64,000 nt of DNA from Thiomicrorhabdus sp965603495 (GTDB lineage: Bacteria; Pseudomonadota; Gammaproteobacteria; Thiomicrospirales; Thiomicrospiraceae), in NCBI GenBank assembly GCA_965603495.1, contig CBFDDF010000001.1, positions 711,441-775,440 of the forward strand, written 5' to 3'. The notes beneath the pieces were generated by a model, which searched no databases, was not told where the DNA came from, and saw nothing but the letters and a program-made list of their open reading frames with translations. The translations under genes were made by a program, and so were the position numbers. This document shows, in pieces, positions 52,556 to 61,648 of this stretch (position 1 is the stretch's first letter; each line of letters begins with the position of its first letter).

Positions 52556-54136
52556 ATGACTCAAGCAAACATTCATGAACATCGAATTCTTATTTTAGAT
52601 TTTGGCTCTCAATATACGCAATTAATTGCACGCCGTATTCGTGAAATTGGCGTCTATTGTGAAGTGGAGCCTTGGGATATCGATGCAAAAGATGTTGAAG
52701 CTTTTGGGGCGCGAGGCATTATTCTTTCTGGTGGGCCTGAAACTGTAACGGGTGATGATGCTCCGGTTGCCCCAGACATCGTCTTTAACCTGGGGGTGCC
52801 TGTTTTGGGTATCTGTTACGGCATGCAAACCATGGCTGAACAGCTAGGCGGTAAGGTAATTAACTCAACTGAGCATGAATATGGATATGCTCAGGTACGT
52901 GCACATGGCCATACTAAGCTTTTAAAAGACATTGAAGATGAAGTGACGCCTGAAGGTTATGGCATGTTAGATGTGTGGATGTCTCATGGTGATCGCGTTG
53001 ACTTGATGCCGGAAGGCTTTAAGTTGATGGCGAGCACACCGAGTTGTCCAATTGCCGGTATGGCGAATGAAGACAAAGATTTTTACGGTATTCAGTTCCA
53101 TCCTGAAGTGACGCATTCTAAGCAAGGCTTAAGAATGATTGAACGCTTTGTCATCACTTTATGTGGCTGTGAAAAGTTGTGGACCACTGAAAATATCATT
53201 GAAGACAGTATTAAAAAAGTGCGTGAGTTAGTTGGAACGGATCAAGTTATGTTGGGTCTTTCTGGTGGAGTTGATTCTTCGGTCGTAGCGGCTTTGCTAC
53301 ATAAAGCGATTGGTGACCAGTTGACCTGTGTCTTTGTTGACCATGGCTTGTTACGTTATAAAGAAGGTGATCAGGTGATGGCCATGTTTGCTGAAAACAT
53401 GGGGATTAAGGTGATTCGTGCGGATGTCGAAGAGCGCTTTATGGCTGCTTTAGCGGGCGAAACAGATCCTGAGAAAAAGCGTAAAATCATCGGTCATGAA
53501 TTTATTGAAGTCTTTGATGCCGAATCCACTAAGTTACAAGGTGTGAAATGGTTGGCTCAGGGCACTATTTATCCTGATGTCATTGAATCTGCGGGTTCTA
53601 AAACGGGTAAAGCCAAAGTCATTAAGTCTCACCACAATGTGGGGGGGTTACCTGACGATATGGATATGTCATTGATTGAGCCGTTACGTGAATTGTTTAA
53701 AGATGAAGTGCGTAAGTTAGGGGTTGCTTTAGGTTTACCATATAACATGGTTTATCGTCATCCGTTTCCAGGGCCTGGTTTGGGCGTGCGTATTTTGGGT
53801 GAAGTGAAAAAAGAGTATGCCGATATCCTGCGTTTAGCGGATAACATCTATATTGAAGAGCTTGTTAAATGGGATCTATACGACAAAACATCACAGGCTT
53901 TCACCGTATTCTTGCCAGTTAAATCGGTGGGTGTGGTTGGCGATGCAAGACGTTATGATTATGTGGTTGCTCTACGTGCTGTAGAGACCATAGACTTTAT
54001 GACCGCCCGTTGGGCGCACTTGCCTTATGATTTCTTGGAGCATGTGTCAGGGCGAATTATTAATGAAATCCCACGTATTTCACGTGTGGTTTATGATATT
54101 TCAAGTAAGCCACCTGCGACGATTGAGTGGGAATAA
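52556..54136 (+). CDS. guaA: GuaA, GMP synthase (glutamine-hydrolysing)
   Basis: 526 residues from ATG 52556 (TTTGGAAAAACT upstream). Class I glutamine amidotransferase (LGICYGMQTM with the catalytic Cys, QFHPEVTHS), ATP-pyrophosphatase domain (LGLSGGVDSSVVAALL), and the dimerisation C-terminus ending PPATIEWE. An in-frame upstream start at 52505 would overlap the terminator hairpin. Confidence 0.97.
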   Translation: MTQANIHEHRILILDFGSQYTQLIARRIREIGVYCEVEPWDIDAKDVEAFGARGIILSGGPETVTGDDAPVAPDIVFNLGVPVLGICYGMQTMAEQLGGKVINSTEHEYGYAQVRAHGHTKLLKDIEDEVTPEGYGMLDVWMSHGDRVDLMPEGFKLMASTPSCPIAGMANEDKDFYGIQFHPEVTHSKQGLRMIERFVITLCGCEKLWTTENIIEDSIKKVRELVGTDQVMLGLSGGVDSSVVAALLHKAIGDQLTCVFVDHGLLRYKEGDQVMAMFAENMGIKVIRADVEERFMAALAGETDPEKKRKIIGHEFIEVFDAESTKLQGVKWLAQGTIYPDVIESAGSKTGKAKVIKSHHNVGGLPDDMDMSLIEPLRELFKDEVRKLGVALGLPYNMVYRHPFPGPGLGVRILGEVKKEYADILRLADNIYIEELVKWDLYDKTSQAFTVFLPVKSVGVVGDARRYDYVVALRAVETIDFMTARWAHLPYDFLEHVSGRIINEIPRISRVVYDISSKPPATIEWE

Positions 54137-54167
54137 AAGTGCTGATTGGGCATTAAATATTTAAATT

Positions 54168-54198
54168 AAAGGCTTTCATCTCGAAGGCCTTTTTTGTT
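54168..54198 (+). terminator. Terminator after guaA
   Basis: GGCTTTC-atctc-GAAGGCC stem followed by a TTTTTT tract. Confidence 0.8.
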
Positions 54199-54263
54199 TT
54201 ATAGCCAAAGTTAATTCAATCCCATCCCATCCTATTTTAGAAAGCATATTACAGAGAACCATT

Positions 54264-54815
54264 ATGTCAGAAGGTGTTATTAATATTGGCCAGACCTGTC
54301 CTCCTGATCTTTCACAAGAAGAACAGGACCTTTTTTGGATGCAATATGCTTATCGTTTAGCTGAAAAAGCAGCATTGCAGGGTGAGATTCCAGTAGGTGC
54401 CGTGGTGGTTTTAGACGGAAGATTGATTGCTGAAGGCTGGAATAGGTCTATTCAGAATCATGATCCTACCGCGCATGCTGAGATTATCGCTTTACAAAAA
54501 GCCGGGCAAGCAATAGAAAACTATCGCCTAATCGAAACTACCTTGTATGTAACATTGGAGCCATGTCCAATGTGTGCTGTTGCCATGGTGCATGCTCGGG
54601 TGTCTAGGGTAGTTTATGGGGCTGCTGATTTAAAAACGGGCGCAGCTGGTTCGGTTTTTAACTTGGTTGATCACGAACAGTTAAACCATCGTTTAGCCGT
54701 GCAGGCGGGGGTTCTCAGGGACGACTGCAGTGCACAGTTAAGTAGTTTTTTTAAAGCTCGGCGAAAGGCTCATAAACAGGAGAAGGCCAAGCAAAAGAAA
54801 AATTCATGCGAATGA
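54264..54815 (+). CDS. tadA: TadA, tRNA adenosine-34 deaminase
   Basis: Makes inosine at the wobble position of tRNA-Arg. 183 residues. Zinc site: HAE (His71, Glu73) and PCPMC (Cys101, Cys104), with GEIPVGAVVV before. The N-terminus is about 15 residues longer than in E. coli; a start after RLAEKA is not likely because the helix MQYAYRLAEKAA is family sequence. Confidence 0.94.
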   Translation: MSEGVINIGQTCPPDLSQEEQDLFWMQYAYRLAEKAALQGEIPVGAVVVLDGRLIAEGWNRSIQNHDPTAHAEIIALQKAGQAIENYRLIETTLYVTLEPCPMCAVAMVHARVSRVVYGAADLKTGAAGSVFNLVDHEQLNHRLAVQAGVLRDDCSAQLSSFFKARRKAHKQEKAKQKKNSCE

Positions 54816-54961
54816 ACCTTGCTACCCTTATGAAACAATGCGAATATAACAAGCATTATGAAAGTGCTTTAGTAATACGATGTGAGGTAGAGGGCATGGA
54901 TTTATTGGGGCTGTCTGCTAATTTGATGATTAAAGTTAACCAGTATGCACAAAAGCGTTGA
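54806..54961 (+). CDS. Candidate 51-residue protein between tadA and cheD
   Basis: An ATG at 54806 opens a frame of 51 codons ending TGA 54961. It overlaps the tadA end by 10 bp and the cheD start by 17 bp, an arrangement typical of coupled genes; there is otherwise a 129-bp gap without function. The protein begins MRMNLATLMKQCEYNKHYES and has a helical, mixed-charge composition with two Cys. Ribosome binding site AAGAAAAATTC is weak. No family recognised; could be spurious. Confidence 0.4.
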   Translation: MRMNLATLMKQCEYNKHYESALVIRCEVEGMDLLGLSANLMIKVNQYAQKR

Positions 54962-55520
54962 TCCTGCAGAAGGTATAACCACGATTAAGATTCTGCCGGG
55001 TGAATTTTACGTCACTCGCGCAAATGAACGAATCGAAACGGTGCTGGGTTCTTGTATTTCCGCTTGTGTTAGAGATCCCATTGCGGGCGTGGGTGGTATG
55101 AATCATTTTATGTTACCGGTGGATAAGAATTCAAAAAATCCAACGGAATTGTCAAGTGCGAATCGGTATGGCAACTATGCCATGGAGAATTTGGTCAATG
55201 CCATACTCTCGTCAGGGGGTAAAAGAGAGCGTTTAGAATTCAAGCTTTTTGGCGGCGGACGTATCATGAGTTCGATGACAAACATAGGTTGGTACAATAT
55301 TGGCTTTGCATTTGATTACGTCTACACAGAAGGCTTTACCGTTGTCTCACAAGACATTGGAGATATCTATCCACGAAAGGTGTTGTATTATCCTTTAAGT
55401 GGCCGAGTACGTGTTAGACGATTGAATGCAATGCATAACCAGTCTCTTGCAGATCAAGAAAGCAGCTATATTAATAAAATTGAATCTAAGCCTGTTGAGG
55501 GCGATGTAGAACTTTTCTAA
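54945..55520 (+). CDS. cheD: CheD, chemoreceptor glutamine deamidase
   Basis: 191 residues. The catalytic triad region is TVLGSCISACVRD (Cys), GGMNHFMLP (His), with Thr in the following strand. Deamidates receptor glutamines and in some species interacts with CheC or CheX phosphatases. ATG 54945 lacks a good ribosome binding site, fitting coupling to the small frame before it. Starts the cheD-cheA-cheZ-like run. Confidence 0.92.
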   Translation: MHKSVDPAEGITTIKILPGEFYVTRANERIETVLGSCISACVRDPIAGVGGMNHFMLPVDKNSKNPTELSSANRYGNYAMENLVNAILSSGGKRERLEFKLFGGGRIMSSMTNIGWYNIGFAFDYVYTEGFTVVSQDIGDIYPRKVLYYPLSGRVRVRRLNAMHNQSLADQESSYINKIESKPVEGDVELF

Positions 55521-55531
55521 GGACAAACGCT

Positions 55532-57604
55532 ATGGATATGATGGAAACTTTTCGCCTTACTTACCTTGAAGAGAGTTTTGAAGGTTTAGATATAATGGAA
55601 ACTGGACTTTTAGAATTACCTCCAGGCGAGCCAGATAATGAAAAAATCAATGAAATTTTTCGTGCCGCACACTCGATTAAAGGTGGAAGTGGTACTTTCG
55701 GCTTCAGCGAAATCGCGGGCTTTACGCATGTTTTAGAGACTTTGTTAGATGAAATGCGTGATGGTCGAAGAGACGTGACGCAAGAATCTATTGATGCAAT
55801 GTTAGCGGCGGTAGATGTCCTTAGAGATATGCTCTCCAAATTACAGGACCATGAACCGATTGATGAGGAGCGAGCCAGTGCTGTTCAGCAAGTTCTTGAA
55901 GCGATTCTGGGCGGTGAGTCAGAGGATTCCGCTGATGCGCCAGTAGTTGAGGAAGTGGTTGCAACAGGGGGCGAATGGCAGATTCAAATTTTGCCAGAAA
56001 AAGAGTTGCTGCAAACCGGAAATGAGCCGATTCGAATTCTTCGAGAGTTAGAAAGTCTTGGTAAGCTTGTTGTAACTGCCGATTTAAGTGGAATGCCTGA
56101 GCTGGCAGCGTTTGATCCTGAATCTTTATATCTTAAATGGGATATGACTCTAGCTGGCGATTCTGTCAATGAAGATGATATCAAAGAAGTATTTGAGTGG
56201 ATTGATGGTGATGGGGCTCAAATTACCATAACTGCGCCTACTACAGCAGTTGCACCAGTCAGTGAACCGGAGGTTGCCGTGGCAGCAGCTCCGCAAGTGG
56301 CAATACCTGCCGCAGTAGTTGATAAGCCGGCTGTGGCAGCCGCCAAAAAAGAAGAAAAACCCGCCGCTAAAGCCCCTAAGCAAGAAGGTTCTATCCGCGT
56401 TGATTTAAGTAAGATTGACCAGATGGTGAATCTGGTCGGTGAATTGGTTATTACCCAGTCGATGCTGAGTCAGTTTGGTGAGTATGCTGAAGAGGCCGCT
56501 TCAGGAAACGGTTCAGAAGAGAACAGCGATTGGGTTGAAAAACTAAAAGAAGGTTTAACACATTTAGAACGCCATACACGTGAATTGCAAGAAAGCGTCA
56601 TGAATATTCGTATGTTGCCTGTGAGTTTTGCTTTTAACCGTTTGCCTAGAATTGTGCATGATGTCAGTCAGAAGTTGGGGAAGCAAATTGATTTAGTGAT
56701 GGAAGGTGAAGGCACTGAACTTGATAAAACCATGCTTGAACAATTAACCGATCCATTGGTACATATTGTACGTAACTCTATTGACCATGGTATTGAGCAG
56801 CCAGAGGTAAGAATCGCTGCCGGTAAACCTGAGATTGGAACGGTTAAAATGGCGGCCTTCCACCAAGGTGGTAGTATTTTGATTCAAATAACCGATGATG
56901 GTGCAGGTATTAACCCTGACAGAATCGAAGCTAAAGCGATTGAGAAGGGTGTGATTGAGGCTGATCACAACTTAACTAGAGATGAAATTGTCGATCTGAT
57001 ATTTCATGCTGGTTTCTCAACTGCAGACGTTGTGAGTGATATATCCGGTCGTGGAGTGGGTATGGATGTGGTGCGCCGTAATATCAAAGGGCTCGGTGGC
57101 TCTGTTGATGTTAAAACGAAAGTTGGTGAAGGCAGTGTCTTCACGATTACACTACCTTTAACATTAGCCATTTTAGATGGGCAGTTGTGTTCTGTCGGCA
57201 GTCAGACTTTTGTGTTCCCATTGGTCTCTATCATTGAATCGATTCAGGTTGATAAGTCATTAGTGAAAGGTATTGCTGGAGACACTGAGTTGTACAAGTT
57301 ACGTGATAGTTATATCCCGGTCATTCGTTTGCATAAGAAGCTTGGAGTGGAGGATGCTAAGAAAGATCTTGCGGATGGCTTATTAGTGGTCATCGAATCA
57401 GGTGGTCAACGTGCTGGTGTTTTTGTTGATGATCTGCAAGGACAGCAACAAGTCGTTATAAAAAGTTTAGAAAGTAACTTTATGAAAATTGACGGTATTG
57501 CAGGCGCAACGATTCTGGGGGATGGAACCGTTTCACTTATTTTAGATGTCATGGAAACCGTCATGAGTCATAAGGGTGGCAAAGCACAATTGAGTGCGGC
57601 ATAG
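55532..57604 (+). CDS. cheA: CheA, chemotaxis histidine kinase
   Basis: 690 residues: P1 HPt domain with His47 in FRAAHSIKGGSGTFGF; a P2-like region (about 145-235, WQIQILPEKELL...); an Ala/Pro/Lys linker; P3 dimerisation (SIRVDLSKIDQMVNLVGELV); P4 kinase (DPLVHIVRNSIDHGIE, ITDDGAGI, SDISGRGVGMDVVRRNI); P5 CheW-like (GQLCSVGSQTFVFPL). Follows cheD by 11 bp. No cheW or cheY in the window. Confidence 0.95.
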   Translation: MDMMETFRLTYLEESFEGLDIMETGLLELPPGEPDNEKINEIFRAAHSIKGGSGTFGFSEIAGFTHVLETLLDEMRDGRRDVTQESIDAMLAAVDVLRDMLSKLQDHEPIDEERASAVQQVLEAILGGESEDSADAPVVEEVVATGGEWQIQILPEKELLQTGNEPIRILRELESLGKLVVTADLSGMPELAAFDPESLYLKWDMTLAGDSVNEDDIKEVFEWIDGDGAQITITAPTTAVAPVSEPEVAVAAAPQVAIPAAVVDKPAVAAAKKEEKPAAKAPKQEGSIRVDLSKIDQMVNLVGELVITQSMLSQFGEYAEEAASGNGSEENSDWVEKLKEGLTHLERHTRELQESVMNIRMLPVSFAFNRLPRIVHDVSQKLGKQIDLVMEGEGTELDKTMLEQLTDPLVHIVRNSIDHGIEQPEVRIAAGKPEIGTVKMAAFHQGGSILIQITDDGAGINPDRIEAKAIEKGVIEADHNLTRDEIVDLIFHAGFSTADVVSDISGRGVGMDVVRRNIKGLGGSVDVKTKVGEGSVFTITLPLTLAILDGQLCSVGSQTFVFPLVSIIESIQVDKSLVKGIAGDTELYKLRDSYIPVIRLHKKLGVEDAKKDLADGLLVVIESGGQRAGVFVDDLQGQQQVVIKSLESNFMKIDGIAGATILGDGTVSLILDVMETVMSHKGGKAQLSAA

Positions 57605-57663
57605 TATCCAAATTTACTGGATCCTAATCATTAAGTATTAATTTATAGCTTTAAGAGGTCTGT

Positions 57664-58233
57664 ATGGCAGGTGAAGAGTTTTCACTCGGTTCAAAAGAAG
57701 TTCAACAAACGATATTGGTTTTAAATCTATCGGTTGCTCAAATTGATTTATCCATTACTGAGGGTGACAACTCGGTCAATACTTTAATTGAATCATTTAC
57801 CTATATGTCACAGCATATCGAGCAGATTCAATCATCTAGCTTGAAGCTTGCAGGCTTGGCAGGAGATAGTGCTCAGGAATTACAAAATGTATTACAGAGT
57901 GAAGCTAGTGAGCTTGCCGTTAAAATGAATCAAGCCATTGTTGCCTTTCAATTTTATGATAAGTTGAGTCAGCGTTTAGAGCATGTCTCTCACGGTATAT
58001 CAGGTCTAGCAGAGATTGTTTCTCATGAAATGCGTGTTAAAGATGCGGCTGAGTGGGAAGCTTTTAAAACAAGCGTTCGTCAAGGTACAACTATGCGGGA
58101 AGAAGAAGAGTTGTTTGAACTCGTCTTTGATCAGCATCTCCCTGTAGAAGAAGCGATTTCTATTATGAAAGAGCGTATGAAACAGAGAATGCATGAGGAA
58201 GAAGTCGTTGAAGATGAAGATGAGTTATTTTAA
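57664..58233 (+). CDS. CheZ-like protein after cheA
   Basis: 189 residues, almost all helical. The central helix SELAVKMNQAIVAFQFYDKL is followed by SQRLEHVSHG; in CheZ the corresponding helix carries D/F-Q-D-L-T-G-Q and dephosphorylates CheY-P. Here the Gln and Asp are found as FQFYDKLSQR, which is a plausible but not identical active helix. Acidic C-terminus (EEVVEDEDELF) resembles CheZ's CheY-binding tail. Operon position after cheA supports a role in chemotaxis; family assignment is inferred. Confidence 0.6.
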   Translation: MAGEEFSLGSKEVQQTILVLNLSVAQIDLSITEGDNSVNTLIESFTYMSQHIEQIQSSSLKLAGLAGDSAQELQNVLQSEASELAVKMNQAIVAFQFYDKLSQRLEHVSHGISGLAEIVSHEMRVKDAAEWEAFKTSVRQGTTMREEEELFELVFDQHLPVEEAISIMKERMKQRMHEEEVVEDEDELF

Positions 58234-58261
58234 ATTTTAATTATTTCCGCATAATGTTTTT

Positions 58262-58291
58262 AAAAAAAACCCGTTTGAAACGGGTTTTTTT
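58262..58291 (+). terminator. Terminator after chemotaxis operon
   Basis: AAAAAAAACCCGTTT-gaa-ACGGGTTTTTTT. Confidence 0.93.
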
Positions 58292-58443
58292 ATGCCTGTT
58301 TTTTATCCATAGTACGGTATATCGTTATTTTGCAAAGACTTTATTCGGTCATAAAATAATTCATGTTTAATTAATTAGTAAAATTTATAACAATAGAGCA
58401 AGCCGATGATTTGTACATCGATTTCTAAATAAAGAGGTAACGT

Positions 58444-59376
58444 ATGCAACTTAAGTCTTTTAGTCTGAAACTCATTCAATCTTCGCTATTGAGTGCAACC
58501 CTTTTAGCAGTTCCTGTGGCATCCATGGCAGCGCAGTATATGCCCTTCGTGCAGGGTAATACTCAATTAGGCGCTAGTTTACAGAGTGCAATTGAGAGTA
58601 CTCAAACGACGTTAAAAGCAAATGGTTTTGAAGTTGTCGGCAGTTACTCTCCAAGTGCAGATACACAAGTCATTATTGTTACTAATCCTGCACTGAAATC
58701 TATGGCTGGACAATCTAAAAATGGTGGTTTTGGCGCAATGGAGCGTGTTGCCGTGGTTCAAAAGGGCGCGGATGTTGAAGTCAGTTACACGAACCCCGCC
58801 TATATGTGGAATGTCTATCGTATGAAAGGCGACATCCAACCTGTACAGAGTGCCATGAAGACGGCTTTAGGGGCGCAAAAAGAGTACGGCGCAGATGAGC
58901 CAATCAGTGACGAAGATTTACGTGGTTATCACTATAAGATGATGATGCCTTATTTTGATGATGAAGATGAGTTAGCTGAGTTTGGGTCACATGAAGAAGC
59001 GCTTAAATCCGTTGAAGCAGGCTTAAGTGCAACAATGGCTGGTTCTTCTAAAGTTTATCGTATTGATATTCCGGGCAAAAAAATGAGTGTCTTCGGTGTG
59101 GCTTTAAAGCATAAACAAGCCGCCGATAGCTTTATCAGTAAGGCCATTAATAGTAAGGGCATGAGTCATGCTGCACATTTTCCCTATGAAATCTTAGTGG
59201 TGGATGGCGAAGTCATGGCGTTAAATGGTAAGTTCCGTATTGCAGTTAACTGGCCTCATCTTGCGATGATGGGGGATGGTAGTTTTATGAGTATTTCAAG
59301 TGCACCTGATCAAATTACAGAAGCTTTGCAGGCTGTTGCCAAAAATAAAAAAATAGAAGCTGAATCAGGTTTCTAA
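58444..59376 (+). CDS. Secreted protein of unknown function
   Basis: 310 residues. A signal peptide (LLSATLLAVPVASMA, cleavage near residue 30) is followed by two similar halves? Only one motif repeats loosely: VIIVTNPALKSM and VEVSYTNPAYMWN. An acidic stretch (PYFDDEDELAEFGSHEEAL) lies in the middle. Some similarity in pattern to DUF302 (a GF..V...NP arrangement) but not enough to assign. ATG follows AAAGAGGTAACGT. Monocistronic with its own terminator. Confidence 0.7.
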   Translation: MQLKSFSLKLIQSSLLSATLLAVPVASMAAQYMPFVQGNTQLGASLQSAIESTQTTLKANGFEVVGSYSPSADTQVIIVTNPALKSMAGQSKNGGFGAMERVAVVQKGADVEVSYTNPAYMWNVYRMKGDIQPVQSAMKTALGAQKEYGADEPISDEDLRGYHYKMMMPYFDDEDELAEFGSHEEALKSVEAGLSATMAGSSKVYRIDIPGKKMSVFGVALKHKQAADSFISKAINSKGMSHAAHFPYEILVVDGEVMALNGKFRIAVNWPHLAMMGDGSFMSISSAPDQITEALQAVAKNKKIEAESGF

Positions 59377-59411
59377 ATTCGTTTAGAAAACACTGAACGT
59401 TTTATCCCGCG

Positions 59412-59440
59412 AAAAGCACAGAATATTCTGTGCTTTTTTT
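59412..59440 (+). terminator. Terminator after 58444 gene
   Basis: AAAAGCACAGAATATTCTGTGCTTTTTTT: perfect stem and T tract. Confidence 0.93.
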
Positions 59441-59533
59441 GTTTAAGCGTCTTGAAACTTCTTCCCTTAAGCACTATAGAAAGTGCACATCTAATTATTT
59501 ATAACATTCAAAATACAAATTGGAGATTTATCA

Positions 59534-61429
59534 ATGAGTGCAACCGAAACTCACGCGTTTCAGACCGAAGTGAATCAACTGCTAAAACTAATGATTCATG
59601 CGTTATATTCAAATAAAGAAATTTTTCTACGTGAACTTGTTTCCAATGCTTCTGATGCTTTGGATAAGCTACGTTTTGAAGCGGTCTCAAATGATGCCTT
59701 AACCGAAGGTGAAGAAGAGCTTTTCATTCAGGTCGAATTTGATAAAGAAAGCGGTACGCTGACTATTTCTGATAATGGTATTGGTATGACCCGTGACGAA
59801 GTCATTGCGAACATCGGAACGATTGCCAATTCGGGCACTAAAAAGTTCCTGGAAAACATGACGGGTGACCAAGCTAAAGACTCTCACTTGATTGGTCAGT
59901 TTGGGGTAGGTTTTTACTCCTCTTTTATTGTAGCTGATGAAGTGGTCTTAACTACACGCAAAGCCGGTGCGCAAGTGTCTGAAGCGACCAAGTGGATTTC
60001 TCAAGGTGAAGGTGAATTTACCTTAGAAACCGTGGAAAAGGCGACTAAAGGTACCGAGATTGTTCTACACCTTAAAGAAGATATGAGCGAGTTCTTAGAA
60101 GAAGCGCGTTTAAAGAATATCATCACCACTTACTCTGACCATATTAGCTTCCCTATTAAAATGGCCGCTTCAGAGTGGGATGAAGAAGCAAAAGAACAAA
60201 AGCCGACTGGTGCTTTTGAGCAGGTCAATAAAGCAACTGCTTTGTGGACCCAGTCTAAATCAGACCTAAGCGAAGAAGATTACACCAACTTCTACCAAAC
60301 GATCACCCACGATTTTGGAGAGCCGATTGCGCATATCCATAATAAAGTCGAAGGCACCTTGGAATATACTTCACTTTTATATATCCCTAAAAAAGCGCCG
60401 TTTGATCTATATGAACGTGACCGTCGTTATGGCTTAAAGTTGTATGTTAAGCGTGTCTTCATCATGGATGACGCTGAACAGTTAATGCCGACCTACTTAC
60501 GCTTTGTACGTGGTGTAATTGACTCTGCGGACTTACCATTGAATGTCTCGCGTGAAATTTTGCAGAGCAATAAGGTAGTTGATAAGATTCGTGCGGCTTC
60601 GATTAAGCGTGTCTTGACTGAACTGGGTAAGATGGCTTCAGCCGAAGATCAAGCAGACTACAACACGTTCTGGGATGAGTTTGGTCAAGTCATGAAAGAA
60701 GGTTTGGTTGAGGATTTTGCCAATAAAGACAAAATCGCTCAGTTAATGCGTTTTGCTTCTACGCAGGATGAAAATAATGCAGAGCAACGTGTCTCATTCG
60801 CGCAATATGTCGATCGTATGCAAGAAGGTCAAGAGGCGATTTACTATATTGTTGCAGATACCCATGCTGCAGCGAAAGGTAGTCCGCACCTTGAAATGTT
60901 CCGTAAGAAAGGCATCGAAGTCTTATTGTTGTCAGATCGAATTGATGAATGGCTGGTCTCTCACGTGACGGACTTTGAAGGTAAGGCGCTTAAGTCGATT
61001 ACCTCTGCTGATCTAAAAGAGTTTGAAGATGAAGCTGAAAAAGACCTGTCTGAAGATGAGAAAAAAACGCGCGAAGCTTTAACGGATAAAGTGAAAGCGG
61101 TTATTGAGGACGTCGTTTCAGATGTACGCATGACCAGCCGTCTAACGGATTCACCAGCGTGTGTGGTCAGTGCCGAGGGTGATATGTCAGCGCATATGGC
61201 TCGCATGATGGAGCAGATGGGACAAGCGATGCCTAAACAGAAGCCTGTTTTGGAATTGAATCCAGATCATGCTTTAGTTAAAAAGCTAGAGTCAATTGAA
61301 GATGATGCTAAGCTAAAAGAGTGGTCTCTGTTCTTGTTAGAGCAAGCCCAGTTGGCAGAAGGGGATTCTTTAGAAAACCCAGCAGCTTTCATTAAACGCA
61401 TGAACGCTTTACTCAGTGAAGTGATTTAA
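59534..61429 (+). CDS. htpG: HtpG, Hsp90 chaperone
   Basis: 631 residues. N-terminal GHKL ATPase ([44 protein letters not shown]), middle domain with NVSREILQ and the C-terminal dimer domain. ATP-driven chaperone. ATG follows TTGGAGATTTATC. Confidence 0.97.
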
Positions 61430-61482
61430 TTCGTTGATAAGTTAAATGATTTAATTTCGCTATTAAATCATTAATTGACTCT

Positions 61483-61520
61483 AACCCTAAATGACCAGGC
61501 CTGGTTGTTTGGGGTTTTTT
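61483..61520 (+). terminator. Terminator after htpG built on a palindrome copy
   Basis: AACCCTAAATG and TTGTTTGGGGTT flank the ACCAGGCCTGGT core and extend its pairing (with G-U pairs) to a stem followed by TTTTTT. Here the palindrome is clearly the core of a rho-independent terminator. Confidence 0.85.
61494..61505. repeat. ACCAGGCCTGGT palindrome, copy 17
   Basis: Exact 12-bp core inside the htpG terminator. Confidence 0.9.
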
Positions 61521-61648
61521 ACATTTAAAACAAACGTTTACCATGAATTTATGGCACAATAGCGCCAATTAATAACCCCGTTTTTTAGACCATCTAGTTT
61601 GTGTACAAACTTAGGCGGTCATACTCCAGTAAATAGTAGGAAGAAGTT

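Noticed and set aside
53767..53780. CCAGGGCCTGG in guaA
   Set aside because: Has an extra G in the centre and encodes the conserved FPGPGLG motif, so protein conservation explains it.
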